Source: Bacillus sp. 1780r2a1
GTDB lineage: Bacteria > Bacillota > Bacilli > Bacillales > Bacillaceae_H
Direction of reading: 5' to 3'
Length of the DNA: 64,000 nucleotides
Assembly (NCBI GenBank): GCA_024134725.1
Contig: CP099863.1
Location: forward strand, 3,283,258-3,347,257
Shown: positions 36,360 through 45,776 of the stretch, one piece after another
Layout: every line of letters begins with the position of its first letter
How positions within the stretch are numbered: the stretch's first letter is position 1
Notes under the pieces: model-generated
What the model saw: only the letters and a program-made list of their open reading frames with translations
Told to the model about the DNA's origin: nothing
The model's database searches: none
Translations under genes and position numbers: made by a program

Positions 36360-37550
36360 TTAATTTAATTCACGTAAAAAACTTTTTCCAAACTGTGGCA
36401 TCTTCACACCGAAGTTCTCAGCTACAGTCGCGCCAATATCAGCAAACGTTGAGCGCACGTCAATCTCTTTACCAGTTTTCATACTCGGGCTATAAGCTAG
36501 CATTGGAACATATTCACGTGTATGATCTGTACCATGATGAACCGGGTCATTTCCATGATCAGCTGTAATAATTAATAAATCATCATCGTTTAATAATGGA
36601 AATACCTCTGCTAAACGATCATCGAATTCTTCAAGAGCTTTTCCATATCCTTCTGGGTCACGACGATGACCAAACAACGCATCAAAATCAACTAAGTTTA
36701 AGAAACTTAACCCGTTAAAGTCCATTTTTAATGTCTCAATTAGCTTATCCATTCCATCCATGTTGGACTTTGTACGAAGTGACTTTGTCACGCCTTCCCC
36801 ATCATAGATATCAGAAATTTTCCCAATGGCAATGACATCAAGATTGCTATCTTTTAATTCATTCATGACTGTGCGACCAAACGGCTTTAGTGCGTAGTCA
36901 TGTCGATTTGCTGTACGTGTAAAATTGCCTGCCTCTCCAAGGAATGGACGAGCGATAATACGCCCAATCATATATGGATCGTCTAGTGTAATCTTGCGAG
37001 CATACTCACAAATCTCATATAGTTCTTCAAGCGGCACTACTTCTTCATGAGCTGCAATCTGTAGCACAGAATCTGCTGAAGTATATACAATTAACGCACC
37101 TGTTTTAACATGTTCTTCGCCAAGCTCATCTAAAATTTCTGTTCCTGACGCAGGCTTGTTACCAATAATTTTACGTCCTGTTTTCTCCTCTAGCTTTTTA
37201 ATAAGCTCATCTGGGAATCCATCAGGAAATACGTTAAATGGTGTATCAATATTAAGTCCCATGATCTCCCAATGCCCCGTCATCGTATCTTTCCCTGCTG
37301 AAGCTTCTTGCATCTTTGTGTAAACCGCTAACGGCTGTTCTGCTGGTTCAATTCCTTTAATTGGACGGATGTTACTTAAACCGAGCTTGCTCATGTTCGG
37401 CATCTTTAAGCCGTTGCGATGCTCTGCAATATGCCCAAGTGTATCTGCTCCCAAGTCATTGTATTTTTCTGCGTCTGGTGATTCGCCAATTCCTACAGAG
37501 TCCATAACAACTAGGAATACGCGCTTGTATGTAGATGATGACATCTTCAT
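36360..37550 (-). CDS. deoB: Phosphopentomutase
   Basis: The 396-residue alkaline-phosphatase-superfamily enzyme has the metal ligands [21 protein letters not shown] and [20 protein letters not shown], plus the phospho-acceptor Thr in [12 protein letters not shown]. It converts (deoxy)ribose-1-phosphate to the 5-phosphate. It begins the operon deoB-pupG(-pdp). Its promoter carries a palindromic operator candidate. Confidence 0.95.
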   Translation of the reverse strand: MKMSSSTYKRVFLVVMDSVGIGESPDAEKYNDLGADTLGHIAEHRNGLKMPNMSKLGLSNIRPIKGIEPAEQPLAVYTKMQEASAGKDTMTGHWEIMGLNIDTPFNVFPDGFPDELIKKLEEKTGRKIIGNKPASGTEILDELGEEHVKTGALIVYTSADSVLQIAAHEEVVPLEELYEICEYARKITLDDPYMIGRIIARPFLGEAGNFTRTANRHDYALKPFGRTVMNELKDSNLDVIAIGKISDIYDGEGVTKSLRTKSNMDGMDKLIETLKMDFNGLSFLNLVDFDALFGHRRDPEGYGKALEEFDDRLAEVFPLLNDDDLLIITADHGNDPVHHGTDHTREYVPMLAYSPSMKTGKEIDVRSTFADIGATVAENFGVKMPQFGKSFLRELN

Positions 37551-37673
37551 TCCTCCATCTTTGTTGTAAATTTCACTTCACTCATGAAGCTATAATAAAC
37601 CATACTGTAATCGTATAGTTTCCAATATATTATAAAATTCCCTTTAAAGAAAAGTTTAACCATAATCTTTATT

Positions 37674-37744
37674 GGTCAGAAGTCTGACCTCTATAGTATA
37701 AAAGGTTTTTTCTAATTTGTACACAGAAAATGAAAGTGTTTTCA
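37674..37744 (-). promoter_or_regulatory. deoB promoter with palindromic operator and cre-like site
   Basis: On the minus strand a cre-like TGAAAACACTTTCA (37744-37731), a weak -35 TGTACA (37723-37718), a 17-base spacer and a -10 TATACT (37700-37695) are followed after six bases by GGTCAGA-n2-TCTGACC (37689-37674), which would cover the transcription start. Perfect arms of 7 bases at this position suggest a repressor site. Confidence 0.5.
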
Positions 37745-37790
37745 ATCAAAGAACGACATTGCTAGAAACAATGCCGTTAACCCTCTACCT

Positions 37791-38684
37791 TTAAGCACGC
37801 GGATGAAACTGATTATAGACATCTTTCAACCTTGTTTTTGTTACGTGCGTATAAATTTGAGTCGTCGAAATATCTGCATGCCCCAACATTTCTTGAACTG
37901 CTCGAAGATCCGCTCCATTTTCAAGCAAATGTGTAGCAAAAGAATGTCGCAAGGTATGAGGCGTTAATTCTTTTTCAATACGCGCATCTTTCGCTAATCC
38001 TTTTAAAATCTTCCAGAACCCTTGCCTTGTTAGTCGTTTGCCGTGATGATTCACAAACAAAGCATGTTCTCCCTGCTGCTTTTTCGTTAAAACAGGACGA
38101 GCCTGTGCTAGGTACGCTTCAATTGCTTCCGTTGCCATTCGTCCAAGTGGCACAATTCGCTCTTTGCTACCTTTTCCAAAACAACGAACAAAGCCCATTG
38201 TTAAATGTGCATCTTCTATGTTTAAGTTCACAAGCTCTGACACACGCATGCCCGTTGCGTAGAGAAGCTCCAGCATCGCTTTATCTCGCAATCCAAACGG
38301 CGTAGACGTATCAAAGACTGACAGGAGTGCTTCTACTTCCTCTGCATTTAATACTTTCGGTAGTTTTCGTTCAAGCTGCGGCGTTTCAATATGAACGGAT
38401 GGATCTTGTTCAGTCACTTTCTCTCGAAGTAAAAATTGGTGAAACGAACGAATCGATGCGATATGCCTGGCAATTGTTTTTGATGATTTTTGCTGATCTG
38501 TTAAATGCTTAAGAAAACTCACAATATGTGCTCTCGTTACAGCATTCAGGTGATTCAACTGCTCGACATGTTCTAAATACTGACTATATTTCTTTAAATC
38601 CCGCTCATACGAATCGATTGTATTTTTAGCTAAACCTCTTTCTACTATTAAATAGTGAATAAAATCTTGAACTTGATCCTTCAA
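37791..38684 (-). CDS. xerD: Site-specific tyrosine recombinase XerD
   Basis: The 297-residue protein has the SAM-like N-terminal domain ([19 protein letters not shown]) and catalytic set: Arg in [10 protein letters not shown], Lys in [30 protein letters not shown] and nucleophile Y278. With XerC (CodV) it resolves chromosome dimers at dif. Gene order deoB-xerD-yqzK-fur agrees with B. subtilis (ripX). Confidence 0.95.
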   Translation of the reverse strand: MKDQVQDFIHYLIVERGLAKNTIDSYERDLKKYSQYLEHVEQLNHLNAVTRAHIVSFLKHLTDQQKSSKTIARHIASIRSFHQFLLREKVTEQDPSVHIETPQLERKLPKVLNAEEVEALLSVFDTSTPFGLRDKAMLELLYATGMRVSELVNLNIEDAHLTMGFVRCFGKGSKERIVPLGRMATEAIEAYLAQARPVLTKKQQGEHALFVNHHGKRLTRQGFWKILKGLAKDARIEKELTPHTLRHSFATHLLENGADLRAVQEMLGHADISTTQIYTHVTKTRLKDVYNQFHPRA

Positions 38685-38690
38685 TTGCCT

Positions 38691-38918
38691 CTACTCCCCG
38701 TTTTGATAAAACATAAATAATCTTTCAATCCACGTTTGATCTTCATATACATTCATTTGCATTACTTTCACTGCTGATCCGCTCGGCTCATCATAGCGCT
38801 TATAGTCTTGGTATTCTCCTGACACCCATACCATGCCGAAATAGAATAGTAGCGTGCAGCCTGTAAATAAAATAAATACTTTACAACTATTATATACTAG
38901 CTCAACCCATGATTTCAT
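38691..38918 (-). CDS. yqzK: YqzK family membrane protein (DUF4227)
   Basis: The 75-residue protein has one N-terminal span (about 10-31) and a soluble C-terminal tail rich in Tyr and Trp (SGEYQDYKRYDEPSGSAVKV). It sits 6 bases upstream of xerD, exactly where yqzK lies in Bacillus. Function unknown. Confidence 0.8.
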   Translation of the reverse strand: MKSWVELVYNSCKVFILFTGCTLLFYFGMVWVSGEYQDYKRYDEPSGSAVKVMQMNVYEDQTWIERLFMFYQNGE

Positions 38919-39062
38919 TAGACATATCCTCCAATTTTCAACACTATTAAAAGATATGCCAATCTGGACATGTTTTATACCTACTTTACCCTACCTAATT
39001 CAGGATTAATTAATGTAAATAAATTACAAATATGTTAAAATACATTTGAAGGAGGTAAAACA

Positions 39063-39248
39063 ATGACCACTACTATGTTATTTTTAATTGCTTTAGTATC
39101 AACCGCAATATGGTATGAAGTATCTCGAGAAACAATGAAACCATCTAAAGAAATAAATAACTACAAGCTTATTACGCTACTACCTGCGGGTACTCTACTA
39201 GCCGTACCATTAACGGTTTCACTTTTTCAAAACCTTCCATTCTATTAA
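39063..39248 (+). CDS. Small membrane protein, function unknown
   Basis: The 61-residue frame has AAGGAGG in front of its ATG, two hydrophobic segments (about 2-18 and 36-55) separated by a charged turn (SRETMKPSKEINNYK), and a terminator after it. It is on the plus strand between yqzK and fur, where I do not recall a B. subtilis gene. The ribosome site and own terminator argue that it is real. No family recognised. Confidence 0.6.
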   Translation: MTTTMLFLIALVSTAIWYEVSRETMKPSKEINNYKLITLLPAGTLLAVPLTVSLFQNLPFY

Positions 39249-39257
39249 CTTTCTACG

Positions 39258-39303
39258 ACTAAGCTCAGCGCTTATAAATACAGCACTGAGCTTAGTTGTT
39301 TTC
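39258..39303 (+). terminator. Terminator after the 61-codon gene
   Basis: ACTAAGCTCAG (39258-39268) and CTGAGCTTAGT (39286-39296) are perfect arms followed by GTTTTC on the plus strand. Confidence 0.75.
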
Positions 39304-39340
39304 AAAAAAAACAAAAACCTTCTCCCAAAAGGAAAAGGCT
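39304..39340 (-). terminator. Terminator after fur
   Basis: On the minus strand AGCCTTTTCC and GGGAGAAGGTTT-type arms with loop TTTT run into a long T-rich tract, 5 bases past the fur stop. Confidence 0.7.
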
Positions 39341-39344
39341 TATT

Positions 39345-39803
39345 TCACTCGTCTTTGTTTTCATCTTCGTCTTGACAACGATGACAAATGCCATGAAACG
39401 TCAAGCGGTGATCTTTAATTTTAAAACGCCACTGCTTTTCAACAATCTCTTCTACATCTTCAAGCAAGTCCTCTTGAATTTCGTCCACTGATCCACATTC
39501 GATACAAACTAAGTGATGATGAAAGTGTGCAGCCCCTTCTTGACGAAGGTCGTAGCGAGACACGCCATCACCAAAGTTTATCTTATCAACAATTTTTAAT
39601 TCTGTTAGTAATTCTAAAGTTCGATAAACAGTTGCTAAACCAATTTCCGGAGACTTTTCCTTGACGAGGAGATACACATCTTCGGCACTCAAATGATCCT
39701 CTTCGTGTTCAAGGAGTACTCTTACAGTCGCCTCACGTTGAGGTGTCAATTTGTAGCTTGCTGAGTGCAACTGTTGCTTTATTCGCTCAACTCGATTTTC
39801 CAT
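39345..39803 (-). CDS. fur: Ferric uptake regulator Fur
   Basis: The ATG at 39803 follows GGGAGGG; the 152-residue protein has the winged helix (SASYKLTPQREATVRVLLEH, AEDVYLLVKEKSPEIGLATVYRTL), the HHHLVCIECG metal/zinc region, and the C-terminal CHRC pair for structural zinc. With iron it represses siderophore and uptake genes. A candidate Fur box lies before fer in the same window. Confidence 0.94.
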   Translation of the reverse strand: MENRVERIKQQLHSASYKLTPQREATVRVLLEHEEDHLSAEDVYLLVKEKSPEIGLATVYRTLELLTELKIVDKINFGDGVSRYDLRQEGAAHFHHHLVCIECGSVDEIQEDLLEDVEEIVEKQWRFKIKDHRLTFHGICHRCQDEDENKDE

Positions 39804-39833
39804 AACATTCCCTCCCTCGCCATTCACTCATTT

Positions 39834-39861
39834 ATTATATCAAATGTGGAAGGGGTGTCAA
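39834..39861 (-). promoter_or_regulatory. Sigma-A promoter of fur
   Basis: Minus strand: perfect TTGACA (39861-39856), 16-base spacer containing TG before the -10, and perfect TATAAT (39839-39834). No clear Fur or PerR box overlaps it. Confidence 0.75.
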
Positions 39862-39914
39862 AATAAAATTATTATAACGTAAATAAAAGAATGTTTTTAA
39901 AATAAGAATAACTA

Positions 39915-40559
39915 TTATTTATTTACTAAGCTCATCATCGTTTTCATTAATGTAGGAGAAACATAGCCTTCAATTAAGGATGCACACGCAATTAGAACAA
40001 ATACTCCTACTAGGATACCACTGTAACGAAAGAAAGAAGCAGCCACCTGTTCCTTTGCTCCCTTAAAGAACTGTTGACGAATAAGCTTTAGAGAAAATGC
40101 TACGGAAGCTGTTGTTAAGATTAAAAATGCAGGTATTAAGAAAATGTTTTGTGGCATTACCGAAACAAAAGATAGCGCAAAGCCGGAAAGCCCCATACGA
40201 TTCACTAAAAATCCAACCGTAAACCCAATAACCATTCCTTTAATAAAAAGTAAGATTAACACGACTGGTAGGCCGATGATGGCTATACCTAAAATCCAAA
40301 TAAGTCCTAGATATTTTACGTTATGAAAAAAGCTTTGTTGAAACATTTCAGTACTTGTGGCGACTTCTCCAGTTTTCACTAGGCCAAAGAAACGGTTTAG
40401 ATAAAAATAAAGATCTTCTTTTTGATCGACAGTTAAGCTATTGACTACGATAGCTCCAAAGATAATCCCCATTAAAAACAACACTGTTACAAATAAATAA
40501 ATTGAACTATTATCACGTAAGTGCTGTGTATAAGCACGCTTCACCCACATTTTTCTCAT
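39915..40559 (-). CDS. spoIIM: Stage II sporulation protein M
   Basis: ATG 40559 follows GGGGAAG and gives 214 residues with about five spans (starting near 17, 85, 100, 140 and 180) and the SpoIIM-family motif VVLILLFIKGMVIGFTVGF. With SpoIID and SpoIIP it drives septal peptidoglycan hydrolysis and engulfment in the mother cell. It is preceded by a near-consensus sigma-E promoter. Confidence 0.94.
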   Translation of the reverse strand: MRKMWVKRAYTQHLRDNSSIYLFVTVLFLMGIIFGAIVVNSLTVDQKEDLYFYLNRFFGLVKTGEVATSTEMFQQSFFHNVKYLGLIWILGIAIIGLPVVLILLFIKGMVIGFTVGFLVNRMGLSGFALSFVSVMPQNIFLIPAFLILTTASVAFSLKLIRQQFFKGAKEQVAASFFRYSGILVGVFVLIACASLIEGYVSPTLMKTMMSLVNK

Positions 40560-40569
40560 CGTCTTCCCC

Positions 40570-40616
40570 CTATCAATCACTTGATAGAGTATATGATAGA
40601 TTCAGCGCAACTATGA
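40570..40616 (-). promoter_or_regulatory. Sigma-E promoter of spoIIM with dyad at the start site
   Basis: Minus strand: TCATAGT (-35, 40616-40610, 6 of 7), 14-base spacer, CATATACT (-10, 40595-40588, full match to CATAYAHT). Immediately after it, CTATCAA-n4-TTGATAG (40587-40570) is a perfect 7-base dyad that covers the expected start site. Confidence 0.65.
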
Positions 40617-40656
40617 CAGAGATTACTCTACTTTTTATAGTAGAAACGAATATTAG

Positions 40657-41208
40657 TTACTCCCCTAAGGCACTTCGAAGCTGTAAATATTGAACGGCAT
40701 ACGCTGTTTTGGCATCGTAAATTTCATTTACTTGAATCATGTGAAGCGCTTCTTCGATGCTTACTTCCACCACTTCAACAAATTCATCCTCATCTAGGCT
40801 TGCTTTTGTTTCCATAACTTCTAACTTCTCAGCTGTATAGAGATGTACAAGTTCATCGGCAAAGCCAGGGGACGTATAGAAAGAAATAATATGTTTCAGT
40901 TCTTTACATGTATAACCCGTTTCCTCTTCTAGCTCACGTTTTGCTGTGGCGATAGGTTCTTCTCCTTTTTCAAGTTTACCTGCTGGAATCTCCACTAAAA
41001 CTCGATCCATCGCTTTACGATATTGCTTGACCATTACTAGCTTATGGTCAGCCGTTAATGCAATAACAGCAACTGCTCCAGGATGCTTAACAACTTCTCT
41101 TGTGCTCGTTTTCCCGTTCGGGAGCTCTACCTCTTCTACCTGTAAATCAATCACTCTTCCTTTAAAAATCTCTTTTTTCGCAAGCGTTTTTTCAATTAAA
41201 TGATCCAT
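40657..41208 (-). CDS. nudF: ADP-ribose pyrophosphatase (Nudix)
   Basis: ATG 41208 is preferred over GTG 41217, which lies in the GAGGTGG ribosome site. The 183-residue protein has a complete Nudix box (GKLEKGEEPIATAKRELEEE then TGY). It hydrolyses ADP-ribose to AMP and ribose-5-phosphate. It is divergent from mciZ, as yqkG is in B. subtilis. Confidence 0.9.
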   Translation of the reverse strand: MDHLIEKTLAKKEIFKGRVIDLQVEEVELPNGKTSTREVVKHPGAVAVIALTADHKLVMVKQYRKAMDRVLVEIPAGKLEKGEEPIATAKRELEEETGYTCKELKHIISFYTSPGFADELVHLYTAEKLEVMETKASLDEDEFVEVVEVSIEEALHMIQVNEIYDAKTAYAVQYLQLRSALGE

Positions 41209-41279
41209 TTTATCCACCTCGTTCTAAATTTAAATCCTTTACATATATTCTATCATATGACTTTTAGGAGGTAGAAGAA

Positions 41280-41432
41280 ATGAAAGTTTATGTAGAAGGT
41301 AAGCAAGTAATTCTAGTAGGCAAAGCATGGGAAATCCGTCAAAAGCTAAAAGAATATGGTGCACATTTTCAATACGTTCACGAATGGGTCTCTTCTATTT
41401 CAAATGAATCAAAAAAGGTAATAAACAGTTAA
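41280..41432 (+). CDS. mciZ: Mother-cell inhibitor of FtsZ (MciZ)
   Basis: A 50-codon frame starts at ATG 41280 after TTAGGAGG and ends at TAA 41430-41432. Its sequence VGKAWEIRQKLKEYGAHFQY closely follows B. subtilis MciZ, a 40-residue peptide made in the mother cell that caps FtsZ filaments and prevents Z-ring formation during sporulation. The position between nudF and yqkF is also the same. The C terminus is longer by about 10 residues (SNESKKVINS). A CATATATT at 41242-41249 fits a sigma-E -10, but the -35 is weak. It was below the size usually called. Confidence 0.88.
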   Translation: MKVYVEGKQVILVGKAWEIRQKLKEYGAHFQYVHEWVSSISNESKKVINS

Positions 41433-41461
41433 GCAGTGCTAGCTAAGCGCTGCTTTTTTTT
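41432..41461 (+). terminator. Terminator after mciZ
   Basis: AGCAGTGC and GCGCTGCT pair (one G-T) around TAGCTAA and are followed by seven T residues; the stop codon touches the stem. Confidence 0.8.
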
Positions 41462-41547
41462 ATGTATCGTTGAGTGAATTAGTTGAGTTTATAAAAATAT
41501 CCAGGCTACAATATAATAGATAAAACGGATTTAAAGGAGTGGATAGG

Positions 41548-42456
41548 ATGAAAAAAAGGCAGCTAGGTTCTTCCAATCTATTGGTTAGTGAAGTTAGCTT
41601 GGGATGTATGTCTCTAGGAACAGATATGAAAAATGCTGAGCGCATTATAGATGAAGCCGTTGATCTTGGTATCAATTATTTTGACACGGCTGATTTATAT
41701 GATTTTGGTATTAATGAAGAGATTGTTGGTCAAGCGTTACAACATAAACGACAAGATATTATTTTGGCTACAAAAGTAGGAAACCGCTGGAATGATGTTG
41801 AGGATGGTTGGCGCTGGGATCCATCAAAAGCATACATAAAAGATGCTGTAAAAGAGAGTTTACACCGACTAAAAACTGATTATATTGATTTATATCAGCT
41901 GCATGGAGGCACAATTGAAGACAACATTGACGAAACAATTGAAACGTTCGAAGAGCTAAAAAAAGAAGGACTCATTCGTGAATACGGAATTTCGTCTATA
42001 CGCCCAAACGTTATTCGCGAATTCGTAAAAAAATCTTCAATTGTGAGCGTAATGATGCAGTATAGCCTATTAGACCGTCGACCTGAAGAAAGCGTGCTTC
42101 CCCTTTTAAACGAACATACTATCAGCGTGGTAGCAAGAGGTCCCGTTGCAAAAGGATTACTAACCAATCAAGCTTACCAAAAGCTTTCTTTAAATAACTC
42201 AGGTTATTTAACTTATACGAAAAAAGATTTAGAACAGCTTATACCTGCTCTACAGACAGTGGAACCAGACTTAAATCACGCAGCGTTAAGTTACTGCCTT
42301 TATCATCCTGCTGTTGCGTCAGTAGTAGCTGGAGCAAGTAGTCCAGCTCAGCTTCGTGAAAATGTACAAGCTGTTGAAAAGCTTCCATTAAGTGAACTGC
42401 ACTATGAAAAGCTTCAATCATTAACTCAAGCAAATAAGTACGAAGCGCACCGTTAA
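41548..42456 (+). CDS. yqkF: Aldo/keto reductase YqkF
   Basis: ATG 41548 has AAAGGAG eight bases upstream. The 302-residue protein has the aldo/keto reductase barrel: GCMSLGTD, the Asp/Tyr pair FDTADLYDFG, catalytic Lys in ILATKVG, and the NADP loop near VVAGASSPAQL. The natural substrate is unknown. Location matches B. subtilis yqkF. Confidence 0.88.
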   Translation: MKKRQLGSSNLLVSEVSLGCMSLGTDMKNAERIIDEAVDLGINYFDTADLYDFGINEEIVGQALQHKRQDIILATKVGNRWNDVEDGWRWDPSKAYIKDAVKESLHRLKTDYIDLYQLHGGTIEDNIDETIETFEELKKEGLIREYGISSIRPNVIREFVKKSSIVSVMMQYSLLDRRPEESVLPLLNEHTISVVARGPVAKGLLTNQAYQKLSLNNSGYLTYTKKDLEQLIPALQTVEPDLNHAALSYCLYHPAVASVVAGASSPAQLRENVQAVEKLPLSELHYEKLQSLTQANKYEAHR

Positions 42457-42492
42457 ATAAAAGCTCTTGCCAATAAGGCAAGAGCTTTTATT
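42456..42492. terminator. Bidirectional terminator between yqkF and yqkE
   Basis: AAAAGCTCTTGCC and GGCAAGAGCTTTT form a 13-base perfect stem with T runs on both strands; it overlaps the yqkE stop. Confidence 0.88.
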
Positions 42493-42736
42493 TAAATTCA
42501 TTCCATTTCAAATTACTTTCATTAAATAATTCTTCAAATGATTTATTTTTTTCTCTTTCTTTTCGAGCGCGCTCTTTCTCTTTTTGCTCTTCCTCAATTC
42601 TCTGCTCTTCACGCTTCGCAAGCGCATGTTTTTTTGCCTGAAGCTGCTTTACTAAATCGCTATTCAGTTGATCTTTTAAGCTAATTTGATCATCTTTCTT
42701 CTTTTGGCTGTTCTTTTGCTTTTGTTTTGCCATCAT
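42488..42736 (-). CDS. yqkE: YqkE family highly charged protein (DUF3886)
   Basis: The 82-residue protein is almost wholly Lys, Glu, Arg and Gln, and should be a long helix or coiled coil (ALAKREEQRIEEEQKEKERA). It ends SFEELFNESNLKWNEFK. This is the YqkE family of Bacillus, with no known function. Start could be the second ATG one codon later. Confidence 0.75.
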   Translation of the reverse strand: MMAKQKQKNSQKKKDDQISLKDQLNSDLVKQLQAKKHALAKREEQRIEEEQKEKERARKEREKNKSFEELFNESNLKWNEFK

Positions 42737-42801
42737 TATTCACCCACTGCAATTAAATTATGATAGACATTTTACCATAAGCAAATACCTACAACAATTA
42801 A

Positions 42802-43473
42802 TTAAAATGCATCTAGCTTTACATTTTCGTCTACTGCTAAATCTGGAGCGGTTGATTGAATAATATCATCGACCGTATAGCCTGATGCTACTTCTATAAG
42901 CTTTAGTCCGCTATCGGTTACATCAATCACAGCACGATCCGTAATAATGCGGTTCACAACGCCTTGACCTGTTAAAGGAAGCGTGCATTCTTTTAAAATC
43001 TTAGGCTCGCCTTTTCTAGTCACATGTTCCATAATAACAATAATGCGCTGAGCTCCGTGGACAAGATCCATGGCCCCACCCATGCCTTTAATCATCTTTC
43101 CTGGGATCATCCAGTTTGCTAAATCACCAGTTTCAGAAACTTCCATACCGCCTAAAATCGCAATGTTAATATGACCACCACGAATCATTCCAAACGACTC
43201 AGCGCTATCGAAATATGCTGCTCCATCAATGGCTGTTACGGTTTCTTTACCGGCATTAATTAAATCTGGGTCTACGTCTTCTTCTTTTGGATACGGTCCA
43301 ATACCTAATAATCCATTTTCTGACTGCAGTACCACCGTTTTATTGTCTGAAATATAATTGGCAACAAGTGTTGGAATACCAATACCTAAGTTTACATAAA
43401 ATCCATCCTGAATTTCTTTTTCTGCTCGCTTTGCAATTCGCTCTCTTACATTTACACCATTTTCAATCATCAT
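42802..43473 (-). CDS. scoB: Succinyl-CoA:3-ketoacid CoA transferase subunit B
   Basis: The 223-residue family I CoA-transferase beta subunit has the catalytic Glu in [11 protein letters not shown] and the [11 protein letters not shown] motif. With ScoA it moves CoA from succinyl-CoA to acetoacetate. It follows scoA by 14 bases. GAGAGGAG precedes the ATG. Confidence 0.9.
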   Translation of the reverse strand: MMIENGVNVRERIAKRAEKEIQDGFYVNLGIGIPTLVANYISDNKTVVLQSENGLLGIGPYPKEEDVDPDLINAGKETVTAIDGAAYFDSAESFGMIRGGHINIAILGGMEVSETGDLANWMIPGKMIKGMGGAMDLVHGAQRIIVIMEHVTRKGEPKILKECTLPLTGQGVVNRIITDRAVIDVTDSGLKLIEVASGYTVDDIIQSTAPDLAVDENVKLDAF

Positions 43474-43487
43474 AACCGCTCCTCTCG

Positions 43488-44177
43488 TTATTTTTGAACC
43501 GTTAAGCGTTCAATACGTTTTTGCTGTTCACCAACAATTAAAGACTGAACATAAACACTCGGTGTATGAATCATATTTGGATTTAATGTACCGGTTTCGT
43601 GAAGTTCTTCTACTTCAGCGATTGTCACTTTACCTGCAGCTGCAATCATTGGACTAAAGTTGCGAGCTGTTTTATTGTATATAAGATTTCCCATGTAATC
43701 AGCTTTCCAAGCTCTTACCAAGCTGACATCTGCCACTAATGCTTCTTCTAATAAATATTCTTTGCCATCAAATATTCTCGTTTCTTTTCCCATCGCAATT
43801 GGCGTGCCAACTCCTGCTGGTGTATAAAAAGCTGGAATCCCTGCTCCTCCAGCACGAATCTTTTCTGCAAGCGTCCCTTGTGGTAAGAGCTCTACTTCAA
43901 TCTCTCCTGATAGAACTTGACGCTCAAATTCTTTATTTTCACCAACATAGGAACCTATCATCTTTTTAATTTGCTTGTTTTTTAATAATAACCCTAGTCC
44001 CCACTCATCAACTCCACAGTTATTGGAGATAACCGTTAAGTCTTTCACCCCTTTTTCGACTAACGCTAAAATGAGATTTTCCGGAATGCCACAAAGACCA
44101 AATCCTCCAACCATAATTGTCGAACCATCTTTTACTGGCTTAACTGCTTCAATAAATGATGTATGTACCGGTTTCAT
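43488..44177 (-). CDS. scoA: Succinyl-CoA:3-ketoacid CoA transferase subunit A
   Basis: The 229-residue alpha subunit has [13 protein letters not shown] and the glycine-rich [15 protein letters not shown]. The pair ScoA/ScoB activates acetoacetate to acetoacetyl-CoA. The thiolase gene upstream has its own terminator, so scoAB have a separate promoter in 44178-44361, where a cre-like site is seen. Confidence 0.9.
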   Translation of the reverse strand: MKPVHTSFIEAVKPVKDGSTIMVGGFGLCGIPENLILALVEKGVKDLTVISNNCGVDEWGLGLLLKNKQIKKMIGSYVGENKEFERQVLSGEIEVELLPQGTLAEKIRAGGAGIPAFYTPAGVGTPIAMGKETRIFDGKEYLLEEALVADVSLVRAWKADYMGNLIYNKTARNFSPMIAAAGKVTIAEVEELHETGTLNPNMIHTPSVYVQSLIVGEQQKRIERLTVQK

Positions 44178-44200
44178 ACATAACCCACCCCTTTGATTTT

Positions 44201-44216
44201 TTGAAAACGCTTACTT
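44201..44216 (-). promoter_or_regulatory. cre-like site upstream of scoAB
   Basis: Minus strand AAGTAAGCGTTTTCAA matches the cre core GTAAGCGTTTTCA, 24 bases before the scoA start, where CcpA would block transcription. It has one mismatch at the left end. Confidence 0.45.
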
Positions 44217-44361
44217 TTTTATTATAGAATATTTAGAACTTTTTTTAAATATATAACTAGCAATTATAAGTAATTATTTTTTCGTTCGAAAAAGTTATAG
44301 GTATTTTCTATACTATATGCCCACTATTTAAGAACGTTCACTTCGTTTAAGAATATATATC

Positions 44362-44405
44362 ATAAAAAAAAGCCATGAATGGCTAAAATAGCTTCATGGC
44401 TTTTT
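44362..44405 (-). terminator. Terminator after the thiolase gene
   Basis: AGCCATGAA (44371-44379 side) and TTCATGGCT arms with a 13-base loop run into eight T residues on the minus strand, 7 bases after the stop. Confidence 0.85.
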
Positions 44406-44411
44406 GTTTTA

Positions 44412-45599
44412 TTATGGACGTTCTACTAATGTAGCAACACCTTGTCCGCCACCAATACATAGCGTTGCAAGGCCTAGCTTCGCTTCACGTTTTTGCATTT
44501 CATGAATAAGAGAAACCAACACGCGAGTTCCACTAGCTCCTATTGGATGTCCTAGTGCAATTGCTCCACCGTTAACGTTTAATGTTTCTTGGTTAAATTT
44601 AAGCTCACGATCAACAGCAATTGACTGTGCTGCAAACGCTTCGTTTGCTTCTACTAGCTCAACATCCTCTAAAGATACTGCTGCTTTTTCCAATGCTTTT
44701 TTTACAGCGCTTACTGGGCCGATTCCCATAATACTTGGGTCAACACCAGCACTTGCATTAGATTTAATTGTTACTAAAGGTGTTAAACCTAGCTCATCTG
44801 CTTTTTGACGGCTCATTACAACAACAGCTGCAGCACCATCATTAATACCAGAAGCATTTCCAGCAGTTACAGAACCATCCTTTTTAAATGCAGGACGTAA
44901 CTTGCCTAAGCTTTCTGCTGTTGTACCAGCACGTGGAAACTCATCGCGATCAAAAATGGTTACTTGACCTTTGCGTCCTGGTACTTCTACAGGCACAATC
45001 TCATCTTGGAATCGTCCTGATTCAATAGCAGCCTCTGCTTTTTGCTGGCTAGCAGCTGCAAAAGAGTCCTGTTCTTCACGCGTAATGCTATATTTATCAC
45101 ATAAATTTTCTGCTGTAATTCCCATATGATAATCATTAAAAGCACACCATAATCCATCTTGAATCATGCTATCAACGACTTTTTGATCTCCCATTTTAAA
45201 TCCATTGCGAGCATTCTTTAACAAATATGGCGCTTGGCTCATATTTTCCATTCCACCCGCTACGATAACTTCAGCATCACCAGCAAGGATCGCTTGAGTT
45301 GCAAGATGAACTGCCTTTAGTCCTGATCCACACACTTTGTTGATTGTTAATGAAGAAACTGTTTCTGGTAATCCAGCTGCAAGAGCTGCTTGTCTAGCCG
45401 GGTTTTGACCTAATCCAGCTTGCAAGACGTTCCCCATAATTACTTCATCTACATCATTTGCTGCGATTCCTGCTTTATTTAGTGCTTCTTTAATGACTAC
45501 TCCACCTAAAGTTGGCGCAGAAACATTTTGTAAGCCTCCCCCAAAGCTGCCGATTGCCGTTCTAACAGCGCTTACAATGACCACTTCTGTTTGACTCAT
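44412..45599 (-). CDS. Acetyl-CoA acetyltransferase (thiolase)
   Basis: The 395-residue thiolase has nucleophile Cys90 ([12 protein letters not shown]), the His of [15 protein letters not shown] and the second Cys in [11 protein letters not shown]. It splits acetoacetyl-CoA to two acetyl-CoA, or runs in reverse. Its neighbours scoAB and the divergent HMG-CoA lyase make acetoacetyl-CoA, so degradation is the likely direction. It resembles MmgA/AtoB; the exact symbol is uncertain. Confidence 0.93.
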   Translation of the reverse strand: MSQTEVVIVSAVRTAIGSFGGGLQNVSAPTLGGVVIKEALNKAGIAANDVDEVIMGNVLQAGLGQNPARQAALAAGLPETVSSLTINKVCGSGLKAVHLATQAILAGDAEVIVAGGMENMSQAPYLLKNARNGFKMGDQKVVDSMIQDGLWCAFNDYHMGITAENLCDKYSITREEQDSFAAASQQKAEAAIESGRFQDEIVPVEVPGRKGQVTIFDRDEFPRAGTTAESLGKLRPAFKKDGSVTAGNASGINDGAAAVVVMSRQKADELGLTPLVTIKSNASAGVDPSIMGIGPVSAVKKALEKAAVSLEDVELVEANEAFAAQSIAVDRELKFNQETLNVNGGAIALGHPIGASGTRVLVSLIHEMQKREAKLGLATLCIGGGQGVATLVERP

Positions 45600-45744
45600 G
45601 TCGTTAACCTCTCCTTACTGTTTGATTACTGTCACATATATGCTTATTCGACAACCAACTTAATTTTCCTGTTGTAATTTCGATTATTTTGTAAAAATTT
45701 ATAATTTTTATTGAATTTAAACTTCCATCCTTTAAAATAAGTAA

Positions 45745-45760
45745 TTGAAAGCGTTATCAA
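45745..45760 (+). promoter_or_regulatory. cre site before the HMG-CoA lyase gene
   Basis: TTGAAAGCGTTATCAA is a full match to the cre consensus and ends 8 bases before the AAAGGAGGAG ribosome site, so bound CcpA would block the gene as a roadblock or at the start site. Confidence 0.65.
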
Positions 45761-45776
45761 AAAAAGGAGGAGAATT

